Shown here: piece after piece, positions 9,451 through 17,819 of the stretch
Position numbering within the stretch: the first letter of the stretch is position 1
Layout of the letters: each line of letters opens with the position of its first letter
Assembly (NCBI GenBank): GCA_964525045.1
Contig: CAZGFD010000028.1
Coordinates: forward strand, 1-49,845
Length of the DNA: 49,845 bases
Source: G020348185 sp964525045
Lineage (GTDB): Bacteria > Nitrospirota > Nitrospiria > Nitrospirales > UBA8639
Direction of reading: 5' to 3'
The notes under the pieces: model-generated
Database searches by the model: none
Seen by the model: only the letters and a program-made list of their open reading frames with translations
Told to the model about the DNA's origin: nothing
Position numbers and translations under genes: made by a program

Positions 9451-10554
9451 TTAGGATGAGCTTGACTTTTTGGGATGAGGCTGGGTCTTTTGACTGGCCG
9501 GCAATGAAGGGTAGTTTTTCAAGATCCCTTTTTCAGAATCCATCAAAATTCCGACCCATTGGGTCGATGGGTTGCTCTCCAGGCTAATTTTTACAATCAT
9601 CGTCATCGGGACCGATAACAACATTCCGACTGGGCCCCAAAGCCATCCCCAGAATACTAATGAAAGAAACACCACCAACGTGGATAATCCCAATTTTCGT
9701 CCCATCAGCCGGGGTTCAACGAAATTCCCAAAAACAATGTTGATGAGCACATATCCCAATGCCACGAGAAGCGCCCTTCCCGGATCAAACTGTATATACC
9801 CCAGTAATACGGCTGGGATGGCGGCTATAATCGAGCCAAGGTTGGGAATGTAGTTTAGGAGAAATGCCAACAACCCCCAGATCAAGGGGAAATCGATTCC
9901 CAGCAACCAAACCCAGAGAGTGACGATGAGGCCGGTCCCCACCCCCACAAGGGTCTTAATGCCCAGGTAGTGGTTGATGGCCGTTGTCAGTTTTGCAAAT
10001 TGATCAGAGGCCCCTTGCGGGTTACCAAAGGCTGCCTGGGCTTTTTTTTGAAAGCTCGACACTTCCAGCAGAATGAATATTACCGTTAACCCGATCAGGA
10101 AGGTATTGGTCAGGATGCCGCCCAGACCGGTCAGCATGTTGGCCACCAACTGCATAGACATGCCTGGGTCGACGTATTGGAGGAAGGTTTTTTCCGCCAA
10201 CGGCACACCCACCCAGTTGAGCCATTGCTGAAAGTGAGCCATATCTTGGGCCAAAGCCTTCTGATACCGGGGGATGGCTGCAGAGAAATCCTGGAACGAT
10301 GTTCCGATCAACGTCCCAAATCCAATCCCGATGCACAAGAACACCAAGACCACAAGAAAAACGGCGAGAGCGCCGGGGATACGCTTGCGTTGAAGCCAGA
10401 ACACCGGTGAAGCACTGATCAAGGCAAGAAATGCTGAAACCAACAGGGGAACTAAAATTTGTTGGGCCGCTCGCATGCCCGCGACTATAATTACAAGGGT
10501 GGCCGCGATAAGCAGAAATTGGGTAGCCGGAGAATATGGGTTCCGATCACTCAT
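9451..10554 (-). CDS. AI-2E family transporter (TqsA/PerM-like permease)
   Basis: 367 residues from the ATG at 10554 (MSDRNPYSP). The longer open frame begins in a GAAACCC-type repeat (10571-10597) and its extra residues are likely untranslated. The pattern is typical of the AI-2E exporter family: two N-terminal membrane helices (LLIAATLVIIVAGM; ILVPLLVSAFLALI), another helix around AVFLVVLVFLCIGIG, a soluble part (FSAAIPRYQKAL...), then the block YIPNLGSIIAAIPAVLLGY and FVEPRLMGRKLGLS, which is the family signature. Members export small molecules or act as Na+/H+ antiporters; the substrate cannot be read here. It lies downstream of the MlaA-like gene on the same strand. Confidence 0.88.
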   Translation of the reverse strand: MSDRNPYSPATQFLLIAATLVIIVAGMRAAQQILVPLLVSAFLALISASPVFWLQRKRIPGALAVFLVVLVFLCIGIGFGTLIGTSFQDFSAAIPRYQKALAQDMAHFQQWLNWVGVPLAEKTFLQYVDPGMSMQLVANMLTGLGGILTNTFLIGLTVIFILLEVSSFQKKAQAAFGNPQGASDQFAKLTTAINHYLGIKTLVGVGTGLIVTLWVWLLGIDFPLIWGLLAFLLNYIPNLGSIIAAIPAVLLGYIQFDPGRALLVALGYVLINIVFGNFVEPRLMGRKLGLSTLVVFLSLVFWGWLWGPVGMLLSVPMTMIVKISLESNPSTQWVGILMDSEKGILKNYPSLPASQKTQPHPKKSSSS

Positions 10555-10570
10555 AACCGTGGGAAGGGGT

Positions 10571-10597
10571 TTCGGGTTCCGAGTTTCGGGTTTCAAG
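10571..10597. repeat. GAAACCY-type heptad repeat
   Basis: TTCGGGTTCCGAGTTTCGGG and following bases read on the minus strand as repeated GAAACCC/GGAACCC heptads. A second short block (TCGAAACCCGAAACT) lies at 10734-10748. Part of a set scattered through the window. Confidence 0.7.
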
Positions 10598-10758
10598 GGC
10601 GGAAGTGTTTTCCCCTTGGTGTCGGTGGTTTTTAAATTGAAAAAGAAAGCGGGGGATGAGGAATGTTACCAGGTGCTAGCTTAAAGAATACTTGCGACAT
10701 TGAAAAGGTTTTTTGTTACACCGTTTTTCTCACTCGAAACCCGAAACTTTTCATAATC

Positions 10759-11667
10759 TCATTCCTTAATGGCCTGGGCTCGGTTTTGCAAGTAGCCGTT
10801 ACGCACAGCACCATAGAGATCAAGGGTTCCTTCCTCAACCGTATCGAATCTCTCGAGGTTGATGGAGCGCAGGTTAATGAGGTTCCATGACCTCAATCCA
10901 AATTGGGCAAGGGCAATTTCAAGGTCATTGGTCACCAGTTGTGGAATCACATCGGTCTTAATGATTGGGAAAACGAACCAGTTGATCGGATTGAGGAAGA
11001 GATCGATCGTATACCCAAAAGCATCGCGGAGTGTATAAGGGCCAAGAAAGGGAACAACCAAATAGGGACCCGGACTGGTACCGTAAGACCCCAGCGTTTG
11101 CCCGAAATCTTCTATGGGTGTTTCAAGATTGAACATGACTGTTGCGGGATCAAAGAGTCCTCCGACTCCAAGCGTGGAATTGATAACGAAACGGCCCGTC
11201 TCAATGCCGGCGCCCTTCCATTTCCCTTGGAAAATATTATTCAGGAAACGGGGTGTGTATCCAAGGTTTTGAAAGGCATTGAAAATACTTTGTTGAAGGT
11301 CGTCAGGGACGATGAAATTATAGCCTTTGGCGATGTGTTTAAAGAGGTACTTGTCAAAATTATAATTAAAACTAAACATCCAAAGGTTAAAGGATTCCCA
11401 TGGATCATACTCCTCAATTTCTTCCGTATCGCTCTCCTCGAATGGATCGTAGGTCAGATCCTCGGAAGAGGCGTCTTCATTCAGTTGGGAATTCGTTTCT
11501 TCAGAAGGGCTGGATGATTCCTTGGATACCGTTACCGGTGACCCGATAGGAACATCGTCGGGCTGGGGTGCCTTGCTCGCACAACCGTTGATTCCCAAAA
11601 GAAAGAATCCTGCCACCAGCAGCCAGAGCATTGGTATTCTTTTGGTGAGCGCAAGCGCATATTTCAA
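10759..11667 (-). CDS. mlaA: MlaA (VacJ) family outer-membrane lipoprotein
   Basis: About 302 residues. The start is TTG at 11667 with AAAGGAGG five bases upstream. Signal peptide with lipobox LLGINGC, then an acidic low-complexity spacer (~30-85), then the MlaA domain: DPWESFNLWMFSFNYNFDKY, TPRFLNNIFQGKWKGAG, GRFVINSTLGVGGLFDPA, EDFGQTLGSYG, GPYLVVPFLGP, RDAFGYTIDLFLNP. MlaA sits in the outer membrane and removes mislocalised phospholipids from the outer leaflet, handing them to MlaC and the MlaFEDB complex. No other mla gene is in the window. The acidic spacer is longer than in the E. coli protein. Confidence 0.93.
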   Translation of the reverse strand: MKYALALTKRIPMLWLLVAGFFLLGINGCASKAPQPDDVPIGSPVTVSKESSSPSEETNSQLNEDASSEDLTYDPFEESDTEEIEEYDPWESFNLWMFSFNYNFDKYLFKHIAKGYNFIVPDDLQQSIFNAFQNLGYTPRFLNNIFQGKWKGAGIETGRFVINSTLGVGGLFDPATVMFNLETPIEDFGQTLGSYGTSPGPYLVVPFLGPYTLRDAFGYTIDLFLNPINWFVFPIIKTDVIPQLVTNDLEIALAQFGLRSWNLINLRSINLERFDTVEEGTLDLYGAVRNGYLQNRAQAIKE

Positions 11668-11975
11668 GAAGACCTCCTTTAGCGGAATAGAAAATGCGAT
11701 TAGAAATCACAGCCAACTTCAGAGATACTTCGTTGTCGAAAAATTTAAGACAAAAAGAGCGTAAAAAAATTAGATCGAATTTACCAGAAATTCGGTCCTA
11801 AACCAAGCACATAACCTTCTTATGACTTCGGTTGTCGAGGGAGCAGCGTGGGGTGTCACGAAAGTTATGGGGTTCAGGTATTCGGCTCGGAAGGATGATT
11901 TCTTGTTGTTTCATTGCGAAGACTTTTTAACACGGATGATGCCATTTCATGAAAGAAATAAGAAAAAGAACATAG
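11668..11975. other. intergenic, no gene seen
   Basis: About 300 AT-rich bases between the MlaA-like gene start and the end of the CopD-like gene. Nothing recognisable beyond the ribosome binding site of the MlaA gene. Confidence 0.45.
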
Positions 11976-12479
11976 CTATGCATGCAAATGTTTCATGGCG
12001 GCCGCGCAGAGAATGATGAAGACCCCCATCCAAAGGGCCCCTCGCTGGAATGGGATGGGCTCGTAGACCATATCTTCGCGTTCTTCCTCCGTCTCGTCCC
12101 CGGTTGGTTCGTTCTTGAAAAGAATTGTATAGAGATACACGGTGAGGACACCCAACACGAGGGCTAACTTAATGAAGAACACCGTGAGGTACTTGGCATT
12201 GTGTGAAACGCCCTCCCCGGTTTGGGCCTCCATTCCAAGACTCACGTAGTGAAGATTGATGCCCCCCGTGAACAAGATTACGACAAGAATCACCCCCACC
12301 ATCCGTTTGTACTGCTGATAAAACGTCTCGGTAATAGGTTTAATATATTCTCGAGGCACCGAAGTCCGAAGTCCCGGGGTCACGGCCATAACCAGAAAGG
12401 CCAGACCCCCGATCCAAATGATCGCGGAAAGAAGGTGTAGCCAATGTACGAAAATGGAAATGACTTGATTAAAATCCAT
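11976..12479 (-). CDS. CopD-like four-helix membrane protein
   Basis: 167 residues, inner membrane. Four hydrophobic segments: ISIFVHWLHLLSAIIWIGGL, MVGVILVVILFTGG, FFIKLALVLGVLTVYLY, and ALWMGVFIILCAAAM. The opening HWLHLLSAIIWIGG matches the CopD/DUF-type integral membrane proteins in which His residues face the periplasm or bind haem or copper. An acidic loop (GDETEEEREDM) separates helices 3 and 4. It is the last gene of a minus-strand set after the USP and radical SAM genes, 31 bases behind the latter, so co-transcription is likely. Transport of copper is possible but not shown. Confidence 0.65.
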   Translation of the reverse strand: MDFNQVISIFVHWLHLLSAIIWIGGLAFLVMAVTPGLRTSVPREYIKPITETFYQQYKRMVGVILVVILFTGGINLHYVSLGMEAQTGEGVSHNAKYLTVFFIKLALVLGVLTVYLYTILFKNEPTGDETEEEREDMVYEPIPFQRGALWMGVFIILCAAAMKHLHA

Positions 12480-12510
12480 GTACCTGATGGGATGATCTAG
12501 GGAAGCGTGC

Positions 12511-13896
12511 TTAAAACTTGAACACGGGCTTTTCGTTACCGAACCGCTTTTTCCGCAACTCTTCCATCAATTCGATGGTAATGAGAGAAATGCCTTGTTC
12601 GGTGGCATGCCGTTCGACACCTTTTTTCACCATGGCCCTCAAGAAATAAGGAATCCGACTGAGCCGAGTTTGCGCCGCGTCATCCCACTGGACCGATGTT
12701 GCTTCTGGGACATTAAAGGCGACTTTAATTTTTTCTCCACCTTTGGGCGTATAGAGACACCATTGGTCTTCGTCTAACCAATCTCCGTGGTCGACATAGG
12801 GGCGGGCGCGGCAGCCTCCGCAAATGTCACTATATTCGCAATCTCCACATTTTCCTTTGAGGTGGGGGTACCGGAAGGAATCAAAAATATCCGATCGCTC
12901 CCATAAATCGACAAAACTTGTCTCCCGAACATTCCCCGCAGACAAAGGCATGTAGGGACAGGGCGTGAGATCTCCATTTGGCGTGACTCTGGCGTAATTG
13001 GTCCCCGCGAGACACCCACCTCCCATGTACCCTTGTGCCTTTGTAATGGGCGAGTTGGGATCTTTTTCATAAGCCAATCGCTTGAAATGTGGAGCACAAC
13101 GAGCCCGAACCAACATGTCTGTATATTGATCCTGACATTCGACCAGAAAGCCCAACACTTCCTCATATTGAGCTGGCGTGATATCCGTTAATTCTTCACC
13201 GCGTCCCGTACAGACCATAAAAAAGACATTCAGGACTTTGGCCCCAAGCTGATGAGCCCATGTGACGACATCCGGGAGTTCCTGGTAGTTCATAGGTTGG
13301 GCACTGAAATGGACCTGGAACTGGAGACCGTTTCGTTTGCAGGCTTCAATCCCAGCGACCGCACCCTCCCACGCACGCGGAAGGCCCCGAAATTCGTTGT
13401 GTTTTTGCGGGTCAAGGGAATCGATGCTGATTCCCACCCCCATCACCCCAATCTCCACAAGGTCCTGAGCCATTTGATCGTCGATCATCATGCCATTGGT
13501 CCCAAAGACCACCATAAATCCCTGACTGACCGCATGTCGGGCAATATCCAAAATATCCGGACGAACTAATGGCTCACCTCCGGTGATGACTAATAGGGAA
13601 CCACGATTGACCTCGGAAATTTGATCAATAAGTCGGAGGCATTCCTCGGTGGTTAACTCATCCGCGCCGCCGCCCATTTTGGTGGTGGCATCGAGGTAAC
13701 AATGCGCACATCGGAGATTGCACCGCTTGGTTAAGTTGAGCGCGATGAGGTAGGGCTTGAAATCATCCACCGTACGCCCATCTCCCGGGCCTTCGGGTCC
13801 TTGGGAGGGCGCATCAAATCGAGTGACATTTTCTTGAAACGTCAATTTATTGGTGAGAGATTTAAGCGGCTGAAAAATGGGAAGAGACTTACCCAT
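12511..13896 (-). CDS. radical SAM/SPASM protein with C-terminal PCP_red domain
   Basis: 461 residues. The radical SAM cluster motif is C59-x3-C63-x2-C66 (KRCNLRCAHC), with ITGGEPLVRPD as the SAM-binding GGE block. A SPASM-type auxiliary cluster region follows (GGGCLAG, PNGDLTPCPYMP, then GKCGDCEYSDICGGCRAR). The shape is that of the NirJ/AhbC/AhbD haem-pathway enzymes. The last ~60 residues (WDDAAQTRLSRIP ... ITIELMEELRKKRF) form a PCP_red domain, first named from the light-independent protochlorophyllide reductase. The gene overlaps the upstream USP/PCP_red gene by eight bases, so the two are translated together. It may modify a tetrapyrrole or a peptide; the exact reaction is not decided by sequence. 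Confidence 0.82.
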   Translation of the reverse strand: MGKSLPIFQPLKSLTNKLTFQENVTRFDAPSQGPEGPGDGRTVDDFKPYLIALNLTKRCNLRCAHCYLDATTKMGGGADELTTEECLRLIDQISEVNRGSLLVITGGEPLVRPDILDIARHAVSQGFMVVFGTNGMMIDDQMAQDLVEIGVMGVGISIDSLDPQKHNEFRGLPRAWEGAVAGIEACKRNGLQFQVHFSAQPMNYQELPDVVTWAHQLGAKVLNVFFMVCTGRGEELTDITPAQYEEVLGFLVECQDQYTDMLVRARCAPHFKRLAYEKDPNSPITKAQGYMGGGCLAGTNYARVTPNGDLTPCPYMPLSAGNVRETSFVDLWERSDIFDSFRYPHLKGKCGDCEYSDICGGCRARPYVDHGDWLDEDQWCLYTPKGGEKIKVAFNVPEATSVQWDDAAQTRLSRIPYFLRAMVKKGVERHATEQGISLITIELMEELRKKRFGNEKPVFKF

Positions 13897-16012
13897 GTTG
13901 ACCAGCTCCAGATTGGGCTTCTGATTGGGTGCCTGTACCAGTCAAGCGTGCGATGGTGTCCTTGACGTTGCCAGATTTCATCGCTTCCTCCATCGTCTGC
14001 TTGGCTTGCTGGATGCCCTCATTCGCCACTTCAAGCGTAATGACGGTCGTGCCAAGCTTTTCGGCATGTTTCACGATAAGCGCTCGCGTACAGTCCCGCA
14101 TGAACCCTTCTGGAGCTCGTTCTAACCGTTTCAGGGCTTCAGCTTCCCAGGTGTACAAAGAAGCAGCCCCGGATTGGATGCCATTTTTTTGAAGTCCCCC
14201 TTCCTCAGCATTTTTCACCGGTTCTGAATCTGCCGGTGTAGGAGGGGGAGTTTTATTGGCAAAAATTGGGTCATACTCCTCTGCGGCGGCTTCTTGAATC
14301 ATGGGCCCCGCAAATTCGAGTGTCACCGTTGTCATCCCAAGTTTTCTTGCGGACTTTTCAATTTTCGCTTTGGCCCGTCTCCGTTGAAATCCAGCAGGGA
14401 CGGCTCTGATCGCTTCCTTCGCATCCTTGGTCCAGTTCATGGGAACATCATCATAGGCCAAATGCGTTTCCACTCCACCTTCGGCTTTGGCGGCCGCATC
14501 GAAGATGGCTTTATCGACTTCCTTGAATTGGGCTCCGTCTCCAGCGCAGACGGGACACTTCACTGGTGCCGGATCGCCTTTACCGATATACCCGCATCCA
14601 TTGCAGACATAATACGTTTGGGCCATGCGATCCAAATAAGACTTGTTCCGGTCACTGAGTTCCGGACTTGGTGAAGTTCCTTTGTCCTCAACAACCTTTG
14701 TCATCATCCCGCTGAGGGTTGAACCCATCAGATCTTCAGCCACCGCATCATCCGCTTGCATCTTGTTGCGGTCAATTCCGGCTGCCTCCAAATTGCCTCC
14801 CAAGGCCTTCATGGCATCCATGGCGCCTTTGGGGAGAATATCACCGACGGCGGAATCCACGACCGAGTTGCTGATAATCGTATGTCCTTTTTCGATTGCG
14901 TAGCGATGGATGGCAGTCTTCGCCACACCTCGGGCAAAAACCGGCACCTTTTCCATGCGTTTCAGCGCTTCTTCCGTCCAGGCAATCGTATACTCAGCTT
15001 GAGTATCGATGGGGGGTACAAATTTCCGATTGGACACTAATACATTGCAAGGAGCGGCGCGAAGCAGATTTTCCGTATTACTCCCGATGTCCATATCCTC
15101 GTCGCTGTGAACTCCAATCCGACCTACAATGAGCAGCCAGGGTTGTTCTTTCCGAACATATTGGATCACTTTTTCAAAAGCTTTCCCATCAAGAAGGGTG
15201 GTTTTTATGTCCGATCCGTCCTCCTGAGCCACTTCGCGCGAAATGTCCAGATGGGATTGATAAATTTTGGCTAGCCCGCTGTCAATAACCTCTTCATGAA
15301 GCTTTTCCTGCTCCTTAAATCGAAAGACCTTTCCCGCTTCCTCATTCAGGACACCAGAAATACTATGAAAAGCGGCATAGTGGAAGTAAGGGTCAAAAGC
15401 CGAGATGGCTTCAACGGGTTTTCCCAGAGCTTTTCCCAGGGCCAACCCGGTCTTCAATCCCCCGAAGGAATAATGGCTGCCATCAACGGCCACCACAATT
15501 TTTCCCCCATTCATGGGCTTGAGATCCTTAAGTATGAGCATGTCAGAATTCCGAACTCGCCGAATGACCCGCTCAGTATTACTGCCAATAACCGAGTCCT
15601 TTACCGCTCCAACCCCCAACGCTCCCATAATCGTAAGCTCGTACCCGTTGTTGGCGATATCTTCAGCCAGCACTTTCCAATTTCTGCCTTCAAGGGACCG
15701 TCGCTCGAGGGGGATATTGGCCTCTGAGCACTGTTTATCCACATAATCAAGATAGGAGTCCGTAATAATTTGAAGCCCCCGAGTAATCAAGGAATCATGA
15801 ATTTGTCGCTGCCGATCTAATTCCTTTTCGTCATGATATTCTTCCGGTAGGCCGGCCTCCATTTGTTTAAAACGCTTATCATGCATTTTGGCGGCGTACA
15901 CGTGGCTTCCGACAACCTTTGAACCAAAGGTCCTCGCCAATTTCACACCCAGATCGACGGCCATATTGGAATGGTCCGAATTGTCGACCGGAATGTAGAT
16001 AGTCTTATACAT
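13889..16012 (-). CDS. universal stress protein fused to rubredoxin-like and three PCP_red domains
   Basis: 707 residues, soluble. Two universal stress domains come first (~1-165 and ~170-330); both carry the nucleotide-binding end motif G-x-G-SNTE (VIGSNTERV, DIGSNTENLL). Then a PCP_red domain (YTIAWTEEALKRMEKVP...), a rubredoxin-like metal knuckle with two CxxC pairs (YYVCNGCGYIG ... VKCPVCAG), a second PCP_red (MNWTKDAKEAIRAVP) and a third (YTWEAEALKRLERAPEGF). The start is supported by GAGGAGG before ATG at 16012. Overlap with the radical SAM gene, which also ends in PCP_red, points to a common redox or tetrapyrrole-related task. The mix suggests a stress-linked electron-transfer protein; this is inference. 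Confidence 0.82.
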   Translation of the reverse strand: MYKTIYIPVDNSDHSNMAVDLGVKLARTFGSKVVGSHVYAAKMHDKRFKQMEAGLPEEYHDEKELDRQRQIHDSLITRGLQIITDSYLDYVDKQCSEANIPLERRSLEGRNWKVLAEDIANNGYELTIMGALGVGAVKDSVIGSNTERVIRRVRNSDMLILKDLKPMNGGKIVVAVDGSHYSFGGLKTGLALGKALGKPVEAISAFDPYFHYAAFHSISGVLNEEAGKVFRFKEQEKLHEEVIDSGLAKIYQSHLDISREVAQEDGSDIKTTLLDGKAFEKVIQYVRKEQPWLLIVGRIGVHSDEDMDIGSNTENLLRAAPCNVLVSNRKFVPPIDTQAEYTIAWTEEALKRMEKVPVFARGVAKTAIHRYAIEKGHTIISNSVVDSAVGDILPKGAMDAMKALGGNLEAAGIDRNKMQADDAVAEDLMGSTLSGMMTKVVEDKGTSPSPELSDRNKSYLDRMAQTYYVCNGCGYIGKGDPAPVKCPVCAGDGAQFKEVDKAIFDAAAKAEGGVETHLAYDDVPMNWTKDAKEAIRAVPAGFQRRRAKAKIEKSARKLGMTTVTLEFAGPMIQEAAAEEYDPIFANKTPPPTPADSEPVKNAEEGGLQKNGIQSGAASLYTWEAEALKRLERAPEGFMRDCTRALIVKHAEKLGTTVITLEVANEGIQQAKQTMEEAMKSGNVKDTIARLTGTGTQSEAQSGAGQHG

Positions 16013-16529
16013 ATATTGTGTCCTCCTCAGGCGAGTTCTTGCGAAAAATCAGACGACCCTCTATCAAAAGGGAATTCCCCTGGGCACCTGAATGCCCTCC
16101 GAGTCTCCGTCATCAAGGCAAATTACTAGAAATGGCACGAGATCTTAACACTGGATATTAGCGTTTGCAACCCAAGATGGTGAATCTAAACAGGTTTACC
16201 CTTCCCGATCAAATCAGTTTATGATTTGCCCTGCAATGGGCCTTAGCAGGTTCCCCAAAACTCGCAATCCCAATTTTATTCTGGCTGACATTAATCAGAA
16301 ATTATCCTCATTCAGATCAATTTCCATTTCGGTGTACATCAGATTAGTAGTTGAAAAATCTGGCATTTCATTTTTTTATTGACAACCCCCTAACCCAATT
16401 CATTACAGTGTGTGTATTACACCTTAGCTGTTCATCTTTTTTTAATCTTAAATTTATCAAGGTGGGCTTCCCCTTAACCGAGTGAGTTAAGTGTGGTGGA
16501 GCTCGCCCTAACCGATAGAGAGAACTTCA
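16013..16529. other. divergent promoter region and metK leader
   Basis: 517 AT-rich bases between two divergent genes. A perfect TTGACA lies at 16379-16384; the -10 about 17 bases on (ATTACA near 16402) is poor. The metK-proximal part holds the possible structured RNA listed separately. Confidence 0.5.
16464..16508 (+). promoter_or_regulatory. possible pseudoknotted leader RNA of metK-ahcY
   Basis: Outer stem GGGC (16464-16467) with GCCC (16505-16508), helped by TCC/GGA just inside; inner hairpin CTTAAC (16473-16478) with GTTAAG (16486-16491) and a seven-base loop CGAGTGA. The loop bases CGAG (16479-16482) are complementary to CTCG at 16502-16505, giving a possible pseudoknot. It ends 21 bases before the metK start. 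Position before S-adenosylmethionine synthase suggests a SAM or SAH sensor, but I do not recognise a known class. Confidence 0.35.
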
Positions 16530-17681
16530 ATGAGACAATCTAATTTTCTATTTACCTCAGAATCTGTCACCGAAGGCCATCCTGATAAGATTGCAGATCA
16601 GATTTCAGATGGCATTTTGGATTCCATCATCGCGAAGGATAAAAATTGCCGTGTGGCCTGTGAAACGATTCTTACCACGGGATTGGCTTTTGTGGCCGGA
16701 GAAATCTCCACCAGAGCGTATGTCGAAATTCCTGATATTATTCGAGAAACGATTCGGGAGGTGGGATACTGCGATGCCACCTGGGGGTTTGATTATCGAA
16801 CCTGTTCGGTATTGACTTCGATCGATGCGCAATCCGGGGACATTGCCATGGGGGTGGATACGGGGGGCGCTGGTGATCAAGGACTGATGTTTGGGTATGC
16901 CTCCAATGAGACGGCAGAATTAATGCCAATGCCCATTGTCCTGGCTCATCGGATAACCCGGCGCCTGGCGGAGGTCCGAAAGAAAAATATTCTCCCCTGG
17001 GTGAGACCAGACGGCAAATCCCAAGTGACGGTTGAGTACCGGAACGGGAAGCCTGTCCGAATTGATACCATTGTCGTTTCAACGCAACATGGGGACAACG
17101 TTACTGCAAAAAAAATCGAGCGGGAATTGATTGATAAGGTTATTAAACCCGTCATGCCAAAAGGGATATTTGACCCTGTCACCGTGAAATACCATATCAA
17201 TCCAACAGGGCGCTTTGTGACCGGTGGCCCCATGGGTGATACAGGGCTAACAGGGCGCAAGATTATTGTGGACACCTATGGTGGAGTGGGAAGCCATGGA
17301 GGTGGGGCCTTTTCCGGGAAGGATCCCAGCAAAGTTGACCGGTCCGCCTCGTATATGGCCCGCTACATCGCGAAAAATATTATTGCCGCCAAGCTGGCGG
17401 AAAAATGTGAAGTCCAACTGGCGTATGCCATTGGCGTTCCTGAACCGGTGTCTATTTTAGTTGATGCCAAGGGTACGGAAAAAATTTCCCCTGATGTCCT
17501 TGATAAACTCGTCCGGAAGCATTTTCCCCTCACACCAAGAGGAATCATTGACCATCTGAAACTTCGACGGCCCATCTATAAACGAACGGCAGCCTATGGG
17601 CATTTTGGGAGAAATGAACCAGGGTTCACCTGGGAGAAAACGGATAAGGCGGCGATTTTAAAAAGGGATGCTGGCCGATAA
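16530..17681 (+). CDS. metK: S-adenosylmethionine synthase
   Basis: 383 residues, the usual length. Makes S-adenosylmethionine from methionine and ATP in the cytoplasm. The N-terminus FTSESVTEGHPDKIADQISD holds the ATP-site His (GHPDK); GVDTGGAGDQGLMFGYA is the loop over the active site, and GGGAFSGKDPSKVDRS the second signature. ATG at 16530 gives a normal N-terminus. It is followed 138 bases later by ahcY on the same strand, so the pair makes SAM and removes its product inhibitor SAH. The leader RNA described at 16464-16508 may regulate both. Confidence 0.97.
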   Translation: MRQSNFLFTSESVTEGHPDKIADQISDGILDSIIAKDKNCRVACETILTTGLAFVAGEISTRAYVEIPDIIRETIREVGYCDATWGFDYRTCSVLTSIDAQSGDIAMGVDTGGAGDQGLMFGYASNETAELMPMPIVLAHRITRRLAEVRKKNILPWVRPDGKSQVTVEYRNGKPVRIDTIVVSTQHGDNVTAKKIERELIDKVIKPVMPKGIFDPVTVKYHINPTGRFVTGGPMGDTGLTGRKIIVDTYGGVGSHGGGAFSGKDPSKVDRSASYMARYIAKNIIAAKLAEKCEVQLAYAIGVPEPVSILVDAKGTEKISPDVLDKLVRKHFPLTPRGIIDHLKLRRPIYKRTAAYGHFGRNEPGFTWEKTDKAAILKRDAGR

Positions 17682-17819
17682 GGGGCTTTAAGGCCCTTTC
17701 CGCCAACACGACATTATTTTCTCACAAGTTAAATTGATACAGACTATTTTGGGGGAGGCTGACAGGGGGTGGCCCAACCTCCGAGACCGTTCAAGAATCA
17801 TTAAGGAAGGAAGGATTGA

